This document shows, one piece after another, positions 1 through 5,417 of a stretch of 10,068 nucleotides of DNA. This DNA is from Bacillota bacterium (lineage in GTDB: Bacteria > Bacillota > Clostridia > Acetivibrionales > DTU013), in contig JAEYRF010000079.1 in assembly GCA_023409615.1 (NCBI GenBank), positions 1 to 10,068 of the forward strand, in the 5' to 3' direction. The notes beneath the pieces are model-generated. The model was not told the origin of the DNA. It was given only the letters and a program-made list of their open reading frames with translations, and searched no databases. The position numbers were made by a program, and so were the translations under genes. How positions within the stretch are numbered: position 1 is the first letter of the stretch; every line of letters begins with the position of its first letter.

Positions 1-2
1 TA

Positions 3-440
3 ATGGGAATAAAAAGCAAAAAGACCTTTGCAAATAAATACCGTAAGTTTGTTGAAAGACATAAAGATGTAAAGAGCGTGGGCATGTGTATTGAGGATGA
101 TATAGAAGAAACAGAGAACGAATATATCAGCGGAAGGAAAACTATAGTCCGTGAACTGACACCGGCCAAGGTAATTGAATACATAGCCTTCAAATTAGGA
201 CAACCTACCAGCAATATTTTATCGAGGCAAAGGAAGCAAAATCAATATGAATTAAGAGCATTTGTCGCATATGTGCTACGAGTTCTGTGTGGGCTTGGAT
301 ACAGACAAATATGTGAGAACATATATAATATCACAGTATCAGGATGCTCTAGACTATGTAACAAGGGTTTTGAGCTGGCAAATCGAAAAAGCTTTGAATA
401 CGCCGCTATATTTGGTGAGCTTCTTAATTATTCAGTATAA
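3..440 (+). CDS. REP-associated tyrosine transposase (IS200-like), C-terminal part, cut by window edge
   Basis: No HUH or catalytic Tyr motif of a Y1 transposase lies in the visible part, so this would be only the C-terminal portion. From about residue 52 (ELTPAKVIEYIAFKLG) through ILSRQRKQNQYELRAFVAYVL and the helix-turn-helix-like LGYRQICENIYNITVSGCSRLC, the sequence resembles the DnaA-C-like DNA-binding tail found on many clostridial RAYTs. The frame is still open at base 1 and no ribosome binding site is visible, so the ATG at 3 is probably an internal Met of a longer gene. RAYTs cut and join single-stranded DNA at short palindromic REP repeats. Two such repeats lie 290-370 bp downstream and more are scattered through the window. 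The family call rests on pattern resemblance only. A stand-alone DnaA-C-like HTH protein is the main alternative. Confidence 0.55.
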   Translation: MGIKSKKTFANKYRKFVERHKDVKSVGMCIEDDIEETENEYISGRKTIVRELTPAKVIEYIAFKLGQPTSNILSRQRKQNQYELRAFVAYVLRVLCGLGYRQICENIYNITVSGCSRLCNKGFELANRKSFEYAAIFGELLNYSV

Positions 441-456
441 GATCATAAAGATCTTA
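438..456. repeat. Short inverted repeat at the transposase stop codon
   Basis: TAAGATC (438-444) and GATCTTA (450-456) are perfect 7-bp arms around a 5-nt loop. The left arm includes the TAA stop of the preceding gene. An A-run rather than a T-run follows on the + strand, so it does not look like a rho-independent terminator for that gene. It may be an end structure of the element or chance. Confidence 0.35.
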
Positions 457-726
457 AAAAAATCACCTTGTAAGTTTCTATTCTGGCAAGTCCACTGAAT
501 CAATATTTGATTGACTTATCAAGCTATTCTTAATTTTAGGCTGCATTAGTTATCTGTATCATGGATATTTCTAGTATCAAAGTTAAGAATTTCGTCATGG
601 CGATTGTTTTTCACACCAGAATCTTATTACTTCCTTGTGGAGCGCTCAAGGACCTTTTTGACATGCCTAGAGATGATTTAAAAGTGCTTTGAGTACTGCA
701 TTTGTAAGTTATAATATGTTTGTATT

Positions 727-744
727 TGAGAAACGTCCCCATTG
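727..744 (-). repeat. REP-like repeat, GGGGACGTTTCTC subtype, copy 1
   Basis: The + strand reads tgagaaacgtccccattg. An identical 18-mer begins 64 bp downstream at 791. The core on the minus strand is GGGGACGTTTCTC, one of three variants of the repeat family in this window. Fifteen of the 18 bases recur exactly inside the large SLH gene at 6344-6358. Confidence 0.8.
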
Positions 745-790
745 ACAGCACATTAACAGCATCGATATTAAAATTATGCTCCATTGAAAC

Positions 791-808
791 TGAGAAACGT
801 CCCCATTG
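791..808 (-). repeat. REP-like repeat, GGGGACGTTTCTC subtype, copy 2
   Basis: Exact 18-nt duplicate of the copy at 727-744, in the same orientation. It lies about 95 bp upstream of the ddl start. The sequence between the two copies is not itself repeated, so this is a direct pair of short units rather than a longer tandem duplication. Confidence 0.8.
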
Positions 809-818
809 GCCATTGAAG

Positions 819-848
819 TTGCGGTACTTAAATAGTAGAATATACAAT
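819..848 (+). promoter_or_regulatory. Candidate sigma-A promoter for ddl
   Basis: TTGCGG (819-824), an 18-bp gap and TACAAT (843-848) make a weak -35 with a good -10. The region up to 880 is strongly AT-rich, and TATGAT at 864-869 is an alternative -10 without a clear -35. The position, 55 bp before the ddl start, is right for the first gene of the cluster. The motif match alone is weak. Confidence 0.28.
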
Positions 849-903
849 ATATATTTTAACAGGTATGATATAAAAGGATTTTAGTTATAGGTGGTTGATG
901 ATT

Positions 904-1998
904 ATGATGGATAAGAAGAGAGTTGCAGTTATATTTGGGGGACAGTCCTCAGAACATGAAGTTTCAAGGTTTTCAGCGGAAGCTGTTTTGAGGAATATTG
1001 ATCAGGATAAGTTCGATGTTGTAATGATTGGTATAACAAAGGATGGTAAATGGCTGCCCTATGATGGCCCAATAGGCCTATTAGGGACTGGTGAATGGCA
1101 AGCTCTGGCCGAGGCGGGACAGAAGCAGCAGCCAATGTTATTTACAGTGGGTGCAGCTATTGCTGATGCAGAAAAAGATAATAGAAAGATAGATGTGGTC
1201 TTTCCTGTTCTACATGGTTGTAATGGTGAGGATGGAACAATCCAGGGCGTTTTTGAACTGGCAGGTATACCTTATGTGGGTTGTGGCGTCCTCAGTTCGG
1301 CATTGTGTATGGATAAGGCTTATGCCAAGGTGGTCTTTGAAAAAGAAGGCTTGCCTCAGGGGAAATACCTTGTATATAGCAGAAAACAAATCAGTCGAAG
1401 TATTGACACCATTATTTGTGAGGTAGAAAAGGAATTAACATATCCATGCTTTGTCAAGCCTTCCAATGCCGGATCTTCCGTCGGTGTAACTAAGGCGCAT
1501 AACCGCGGGGAGCTTGTGGAGGCATTACACTTTGCGGCCAGATATGACAGACGTATTCTTGTTGAAGAGTTTATCAACGGTTTTGAAGTTGAGTGTGCCG
1601 TATTGGGAAATGATGACCCTATTGCATCAACAGTTGGTGAAGTGGTACCATGTAATGAGTTTTATGATTATGAGGCGAAATACATGAGTGGGGACAGTTC
1701 TGAAGTTATTATACCAGCCAGGCTGCCGGAGGTTATCCGAGAAAAAATCCGTGATTATTCAACTAAAGCTTTCAAAGCATTGGATTGTTCTGGTCTGGCA
1801 AGAGTTGATTTCTTTGTCCGAAAAGATAGTGGTGAAATTTGTATTAATGAAATTAATACGATGCCGGGATTTACACAGATTAGCATGTATTCAAAGCTCT
1901 GGGCTGCCTCAGGTGTACCTTACAGCCAATTGATTGATAAGCTGATCGAATTGGCACTGGAACGCTATGAGGAAAGTCAGAGAGATATTGAAAATTAG
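904..1998 (+). CDS. ddl: D-alanine--D-alanine ligase
   Basis: Joins two D-Ala molecules using ATP, supplying the dipeptide that ends the peptidoglycan stem peptide; cytoplasmic ATP-grasp enzyme. From ATG 904 it is 364 aa, normal for the family. Visible motifs are GGQSSEHEVS (12-21), HGCNGEDG (104-111), KPSNAGSSVG (185-194), the omega-loop YDYEAKY (254-260) and NEINTMPGFT (315-324), which holds metal ligands. The loop Tyr favours D-Ala-D-Ala over a Van-type D-Ala-D-Lac ligase. The site AGGTGG (889-894) is 9 nt before ATG 904; ATG 898 and TTG 895 are too close to it, and ATG 907 is also possible. It is the first gene of the cluster, 58 bp before murI. Codons 263-266 (GDSS) are written with a 12-nt copy of the window's dispersed repeat. 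Confidence 0.95.
   Translation: MMDKKRVAVIFGGQSSEHEVSRFSAEAVLRNIDQDKFDVVMIGITKDGKWLPYDGPIGLLGTGEWQALAEAGQKQQPMLFTVGAAIADAEKDNRKIDVVFPVLHGCNGEDGTIQGVFELAGIPYVGCGVLSSALCMDKAYAKVVFEKEGLPQGKYLVYSRKQISRSIDTIICEVEKELTYPCFVKPSNAGSSVGVTKAHNRGELVEALHFAARYDRRILVEEFINGFEVECAVLGNDDPIASTVGEVVPCNEFYDYEAKYMSGDSSEVIIPARLPEVIREKIRDYSTKAFKALDCSGLARVDFFVRKDSGEICINEINTMPGFTQISMYSKLWAASGVPYSQLIDKLIELALERYEESQRDIEN
1690..1701 (+). repeat. Intragenic REP-core copy in ddl
   Basis: Exact 12-mer GGGGACAGTTCT, coding for G263-D-S-S266 just after the Ddl omega loop. It is identical to the first 12 bases of the palindrome arm at 10029-10040 and to three sites in the large SLH gene. This could be chance in a single gene, but the number of copies in the window makes that unlikely overall. 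Confidence 0.6.
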
Positions 1999-2056
1999 CA
2001 TTGTTAATTTGTTAATGACATTGTTTAGTGGTGTACTATTCGGGGGTATTATTAGT

Positions 2057-2869
2057 ATGGATAATAGAGCAATAGGAGTTTTTGACTCCGGGCTTGGTGG
2101 TTTGACCGTTTTCAGGGAAATTGCGGCACAACTGCCTGGCGAGAGTATGATTTATTTCGGTGATAGTGGACGGACACCATATGGAACCAAGTCTAAGGAA
2201 ATCGTTGTTAAATATACTCAGCAGGACATTCGATTTCTGATGGGTCACGATATCAAAATGGTAGTGATGGCTTGCAACACCATGAGTGCTCATAGTTTTG
2301 AGATTGTTAAGAAGAGTCTTGATGTGCCGATAATTGAGGTAATAGAGGCCGGAGCTTCAACAGCTGTAGCGGAAACGAGAAACAAAAAAATTGGTGTTAT
2401 CGGCACTTCTGCTACGATTAGCAGTGGCGCATATCAAAAGGCTATAAACAAACTGGATCAGAATATCGAAATATATCAGAAGGCATGTCCGCTTTTTGTT
2501 CCTTTGGTAGAGGAAGGACAGCAATGGTGGGAAAGTGATGTAGCGCTGAGGATTGCGCAGGAATATTTGACCCCACTGAAGGAAACTGGAGTTGATACTC
2601 TGGTTCTTGGCTGTACGCATTACCCACTGCTGCATAGAACCATTACGAAAGTTATGGGAGAAGAGGTCAGGCTGGTCAGTTCTGCATTGGAAGTTGCGCG
2701 AGTTGTAAAAAAGACTGTTTTGGATAAGAATATGCAGGGAGATAAACTGCACAGACCTGTATACCATTACTTTACCAGTGACAGTATTGAAAAATTTGAA
2801 CCATTGTGCAGCACAATTCTTGGCCAACAGATAACCTCAGCTGAGAAGGTGGATATCGAGAAATACTGA
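2057..2869 (+). CDS. murI: Glutamate racemase
   Basis: Converts L-Glu to D-Glu for the second position of the peptidoglycan stem peptide; cofactor-independent, cytoplasmic. From ATG 2057 it is 270 aa, the usual length. Motifs are FDSGLGGLTV (9-18, catalytic Asp10), YFGDSGRTPYG (33-43), ACNT (72-75, catalytic Cys73), IGTSATISSGAY (115-126) and LGCTHYPLL (184-192, second catalytic Cys186, His188). The frame is open from ATG 1967, inside ddl, but the extra 30 residues are not part of the family and the fold begins right after 2057. A G-rich ribosome-binding-like stretch (2042-2046) precedes this ATG by 10 nt. It lies 58 bp after ddl with no clear terminator or promoter between, so cotranscription is likely. 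The two genes together supply both D-amino-acid precursors of the wall. Confidence 0.93.
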   Translation: MDNRAIGVFDSGLGGLTVFREIAAQLPGESMIYFGDSGRTPYGTKSKEIVVKYTQQDIRFLMGHDIKMVVMACNTMSAHSFEIVKKSLDVPIIEVIEAGASTAVAETRNKKIGVIGTSATISSGAYQKAINKLDQNIEIYQKACPLFVPLVEEGQQWWESDVALRIAQEYLTPLKETGVDTLVLGCTHYPLLHRTITKVMGEEVRLVSSALEVARVVKKTVLDKNMQGDKLHRPVYHYFTSDSIEKFEPLCSTILGQQITSAEKVDIEKY

Positions 2870-2961
2870 ACAATTAATTTGGCAGCTGACTGAAATGTAT
2901 ATTATCTCGTGGATTAAGGATGCGAAGCGTCTCAGATACTAATTGTGAGAGCGTTAAAGTA

Positions 2962-2989
2962 TTGACTGACCGAAATATCAGGATATATG
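2962..2989 (+). promoter_or_regulatory. Candidate sigma-A promoter for DUF1934-argS
   Basis: TTGACT (2962-2967, 5 of 6 consensus bases), a 16-bp spacer and TATATG (2984-2989, 4 of 6) lie in the 170-bp gap after murI. A transcript from here would start near 2996, just before the hairpin at 3007-3022. This would let DUF1934 and argS be expressed separately from ddl-murI. The support is motif matching only. Confidence 0.35.
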
Positions 2990-3006
2990 AGGAGAGATCA
3001 GTGATA

Positions 3007-3022
3007 TGCGGCAATAGCCGCA
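3007..3022 (+). promoter_or_regulatory. Leader hairpin next to the DUF1934 ribosome binding site
   Basis: TGCGGC (3007-3012) and GCCGCA (3017-3022) are perfect 6-bp GC-rich arms around an AATA tetraloop. The stem ends two bases before the AAAGGTG ribosome binding site (3024-3030). It has no T-run, so it is not a terminator. It could stabilise the 5' end of the mRNA or tune ribosome access. Confidence 0.4.
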
Positions 3023-3039
3023 GAAAGGTGCGTGTTTGT

Positions 3040-3519
3040 ATGGATAAAAATGTTATTATTTCAGTAAAAGGCACGCAAACCGCTAATGACCAAGTTGCAG
3101 ACATTTTGGAATTGGTCACTGAAGGTAAGTATTACAAAGAGGACGAAGCATATTATGTGACATATGACGAAAGTGATGTCACAGGAATGAACGGGACAAA
3201 GACGACATTGAAGGTTATGGATGGAGTGGTCACGCTGATGAGGGTGGGTTCTGTGAACTCCCAGTTTGTGTTTCAGCAGGGTCAAAAACATATCTCCTAT
3301 TATGATACGGAATATGGTGCGTTTACAATTGGAGTACTGGCTAATGCGGTGGATGTGAAAATTGATGACAGTGGAGGGGAAATCCGCGTTGGCTATCAGT
3401 TGGAAATTGACAATAATAATACAGGTGAAAACGATTTTTACTTGTCGATAAGAGAGGCAGGACACGCGGATGACAAACATTATAGAAAATTTAAGAACAC
3501 AGGTCAGGAATACAGTTGA
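3040..3519 (+). CDS. DUF1934 family protein (YwiB-like)
   Basis: A 159-aa protein of the DUF1934 family, whose fold is a small beta-barrel of lipocalin/calycin type; its molecular role is not known. It opens with VIISVKGTQ and has alternating strands such as YYVTYDESD, TTLKVMDGVVTLMRVG, YDTEYGAFTIGV, IRVGYQLEID and NDFYLSIRE. The start at ATG 3040 is chosen because AAAGGTG (3024-3030) sits 9 nt before it and family similarity begins there; an open frame back to 2920 is not supported. In Bacillus subtilis ywiB also sits beside argS, so the linkage is conserved. The last 20 or so residues after FYLSIRE are polar, lie mostly over the first codons of argS (50-bp overlap) and do not look like domain sequence. 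No signal peptide or membrane segment is visible. Confidence 0.8.
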   Translation: MDKNVIISVKGTQTANDQVADILELVTEGKYYKEDEAYYVTYDESDVTGMNGTKTTLKVMDGVVTLMRVGSVNSQFVFQQGQKHISYYDTEYGAFTIGVLANAVDVKIDDSGGEIRVGYQLEIDNNNTGENDFYLSIREAGHADDKHYRKFKNTGQEYS

Positions 3520-5164
3520 GGCTGCATTGCTGTCGGCAGTGAGCAAAGGTGAATTGCCGGAAGCGACAATTAATGAAATAACCATAGAAACACCGAAAGA
3601 AAAGGAACATGGTGAATTTTCAACAAATATTGCAATGCAGCTAGCCAGACAGGTTAAAAAGGCACCTACACAAACAGCGGCCATACTCATTTCGAACATG
3701 GATTTTTCAGATACATATATTGAAAAAGCAGAGAGTGCCGGGCCCGGGTTCATAAATTTTCATTTAAAGAAGTCCTGGCTGTATGATGCGCTTAAGATTA
3801 TAAGCAATGAGCGTGATGATTATGGCCGGATTAATATTGGTCATGGAAAAAAAGTCATGGTCGAATTTGTTAGTGCGAATCCAACCGGTGCACTTCATAT
3901 GGGAAATGCCAGAGGTGGGGCGCTGGGCGATTGTATTGCAAGTGTTCTGCAAGCGGCCGGTTATGACGTGACAAGGGAGTTCTATGTCAATGATGCGGGA
4001 AACCAGATTGAGAAATTTGGCATTTCGCTGGAGGCTAGATATATTCAACTGCTAAAAGGTGAAGATGCGATCCAATTCCCGGAGGACGGTTATCAGGGCG
4101 AAGATATTATTGAGCATATGAAGGACTACATCGCATTGCATGGGGACGACATGCTTGACACTGAACCTGCCGATAGGCGTAGGAAACTTGTTGACTATGC
4201 GTTGCCGAAGAACCTGGAACGGATTAAGAAAGGATTGGAAGCCTACGGAATAAAATATGATGTATGGTTTTCCGAACAATCACTGTATGATAGCGGTGAA
4301 TTGACTGATTCAATGCAATATCTTAGGGAAAAGGGTCTTGTCGTTGAAAAGGAAGGCGCCGAGTGGTTTAAAGCAACTGAATTCGGTATAGAGAAGGATG
4401 AGGTACTTATCAGAAACAATGGATTGGCGACATATTTTGCATCTGATATTGCTTACCATAGGAATAAGTTCCAAAAACGAGGCTTTGATTGGGTAATAAA
4501 TTTGTGGGGTGCCGACCATCATGGGCATGTTGCCAGGATGAAGGCCGCAGTGGAAGCAATCGGAGTCGATCCGTCAAAACTGGATGTTGTGCTCTTCCAG
4601 CTAGTCAGACTGTTTAAAGATGGTGAAGTAGCGAGGATGTCCAAAAGGACAGGCAAATCAATTTCACTGGGAGACCTCTTGGAGGAAGTCGGGAGAGATG
4701 CAGCCAGATTTATCTTTAACACTAAGGCATCAGGCAGTCATTTGGATTTTGACCTTGATCTTGCAGTAAAACAATCTAATGAAAATCCGGTTTATTATGT
4801 ACAATACGCGCATGCACGAATCTGCAGCATGTTAAGACTCATCGAAAGCGAGGGCTTTAGTGTGCCGTCCGTGTCCAGCGTGGATTTGACAATACTCACA
4901 GCGCCCGAAGAACTTGAGTTGATTAGGAAACTTGCAGAGTACCCGGACGAGATCAGAATATCTGCACAAACACTTGAACCAAGCAGACTGACCAGATATG
5001 TTACGGATGTTGCATCTCTATTCCACAGCTTTTACAATGCATGTAGAGTAAAGGGCGAAGAAGAAGCTTTGCTGAAGGCAAGACTGGTACTTGTTTCCTC
5101 AACCCGGATTGTTATTAAGAATGTATTGGACATCTTGAGCATCAGTGCACCTGAAAGAATGTGA
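3470..5164 (+). CDS. argS: Arginyl-tRNA synthetase
   Basis: Charges tRNA-Arg with arginine using ATP; cytoplasmic class I synthetase, 564 aa, normal length. An N-terminal ArgRS-specific domain (about 1-85, with KEKEHGEFSTNIA) is followed by the catalytic core. The HIGH signature is HMGN at 143-146 within SANPTGALHMGNARGG, then FYVNDAGNQI. The KMSKS loop is the variant MSKR at 390-393 (RMSKRTGKSISLGDLL), common in ArgRS. WGADHHGHVARMKAA and NPVYYVQYAHARICSML are typical, and the C-terminal DALR anticodon domain ends in APERM, the usual terminus. The start at ATG 3470 has an AGG (3459-3461) 8 nt upstream and lies inside the DUF1934 gene, suggesting translational coupling. I found no T-box leader. 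No intact rho-independent terminator follows; two repeats begin 21 bp after the stop. Confidence 0.97.
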   Translation: MTNIIENLRTQVRNTVEAALLSAVSKGELPEATINEITIETPKEKEHGEFSTNIAMQLARQVKKAPTQTAAILISNMDFSDTYIEKAESAGPGFINFHLKKSWLYDALKIISNERDDYGRINIGHGKKVMVEFVSANPTGALHMGNARGGALGDCIASVLQAAGYDVTREFYVNDAGNQIEKFGISLEARYIQLLKGEDAIQFPEDGYQGEDIIEHMKDYIALHGDDMLDTEPADRRRKLVDYALPKNLERIKKGLEAYGIKYDVWFSEQSLYDSGELTDSMQYLREKGLVVEKEGAEWFKATEFGIEKDEVLIRNNGLATYFASDIAYHRNKFQKRGFDWVINLWGADHHGHVARMKAAVEAIGVDPSKLDVVLFQLVRLFKDGEVARMSKRTGKSISLGDLLEEVGRDAARFIFNTKASGSHLDFDLDLAVKQSNENPVYYVQYAHARICSMLRLIESEGFSVPSVSSVDLTILTAPEELELIRKLAEYPDEIRISAQTLEPSRLTRYVTDVASLFHSFYNACRVKGEEEALLKARLVLVSSTRIVIKNVLDILSISAPERM

Positions 5165-5170
5165 GTCGAT

Positions 5171-5184
5171 GGATGTAGGATGTA
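5171..5184 (+). repeat. Tandem heptamer before the first downstream repeat
   Basis: GGATGTA occurs twice head to tail (5171-5177, 5178-5184) and abuts the GGGGAC repeat at 5185. The junction reads GTAGGGGAC. GTAG is the tetranucleotide that flanks REP heads and guides RAYT cleavage in Proteobacteria. It is not present at the other copies in a fixed position, so this may be coincidence. Confidence 0.35.
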
Positions 5185-5200
5185 GGGGACGCTTCTCAAC
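5185..5200 (+). repeat. REP-like repeat, GGGGACGCTTCTC subtype, copy 1
   Basis: Reads ggggacgcttctcaac and is followed by acagca. A second copy starts 41 bp downstream with 21 of 22 bases the same when the flank is included. It sits just after the argS stop, on the strand opposite to the pair upstream of ddl. Confidence 0.78.
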
Positions 5201-5225
5201 ACAGCAACGTTCAATCAGCAGATCA

Positions 5226-5241
5226 GGGGACGCTTCTCAAC
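5226..5241 (+). repeat. REP-like repeat, GGGGACGCTTCTC subtype, copy 2
   Basis: Exact 16-nt duplicate of 5185-5200 in the same orientation, followed by aaagca. No inverted partner lies within the spacer, so this pair cannot form the hairpin that the copy at 10029 can. Confidence 0.78.
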
Positions 5242-5325
5242 AAAGCACTAAATAATGGATCTGTAACACAAATTTAAAGAAACAAAAGCTAACCAAACAT
5301 TAATATTAGATGCTTTTAAGCCGAT

Positions 5326-5355
5326 ATAAATATCAGGTATAACTACCTTATTTAT
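5326..5355. promoter_or_regulatory. Inverted repeat upstream of the SLH operon
   Basis: Arms ATAAATA-TC-AGGTA (5326-5339) and TACCT-TATTTAT (5344-5355) pair over 12 bp with a 2-nt bulge and a TAAC loop. The right arm overlaps a perfect -10-like TATAAT (5353-5358), and TTATTTTTT follows at 5362-5370. It could be an operator for the SLH genes or a weak terminator for argS, though the T-run is 6 nt away from the stem and the stem is AT-rich. Confidence 0.42.
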
Positions 5356-5358
5356 AAT
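5353..5358 (+). promoter_or_regulatory. Candidate -10 element for the SLH gene pair
   Basis: TATAAT matches the sigma-A -10 consensus perfectly and lies 60 bp before the TTG start at 5418. No good -35 is found 16-18 bp upstream. TATAAC at 5338-5343 is an alternative. The missing -35 suggests an activator or another sigma factor, or that the match is chance. Confidence 0.3.
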
Positions 5359-5417
5359 GGCTTATTTTTTATGAACCAGCTCAAGCTCAACTGATCTGGA
5401 CAGGAAGGAAGTTCAAT

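Larger units (their letters stand above)
441..903. other. Gene-free spacer between transposase fragment and ddl
   Basis: About 460 bp with no convincing coding sequence. It holds the short inverted repeat at its left end, two copies of an 18-nt repeat (727-744 and 791-808), a weak AT-rich promoter candidate near 819-848 and the ddl ribosome binding site at 889-894. From 457 to 726 I see nothing recognisable. An open frame on the minus strand (847-611) merely reads through both repeats and lacks gene-like features. Confidence 0.6.

Noticed and set aside
262..498. Second + frame overlapping the transposase fragment, considered as evidence of a frameshift
   Set aside because: Its translation does not continue the DnaA-like tail, while the first frame reads to a plausible C-terminus.
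727..808. CRISPR array
   Set aside because: There are only two 18-nt units with a 46-nt gap, no further repeats and no cas genes.
611..847. Minus-strand open frame of 78 codons upstream of ddl
   Set aside because: It is read through both 18-nt repeats (giving NGQWGRFS and LSMGTFLK), has no domain pattern and no ribosome binding site. Such frames are a common artefact of this repeat type.
904..1998. Vancomycin-resistance type D-Ala-D-Lac ligase
   Set aside because: The omega loop has YDYEAKY with the Tyr typical of D-Ala-D-Ala ligases, and no vanH, vanX or regulator genes lie nearby.
1967..2056. Upstream 30-codon extension of murI, which looks like a membrane segment
   Set aside because: It overlaps the end of ddl. 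Glutamate racemases start right before the FDSG motif, and they are soluble, so the hydrophobic stretch is a reading artefact.
2920..3039. Upstream 40-codon extension of the DUF1934 gene
   Set aside because: It is Cys/Arg-rich and unlike the family, and it runs across a candidate promoter and hairpin. The ATG at 3040 has a well-placed ribosome binding site.
3061..3753. 230-codon minus-strand open frame under DUF1934 and argS
   Set aside because: It is antisense to two well-supported genes and has Cys/Ile-rich composition without a domain pattern.
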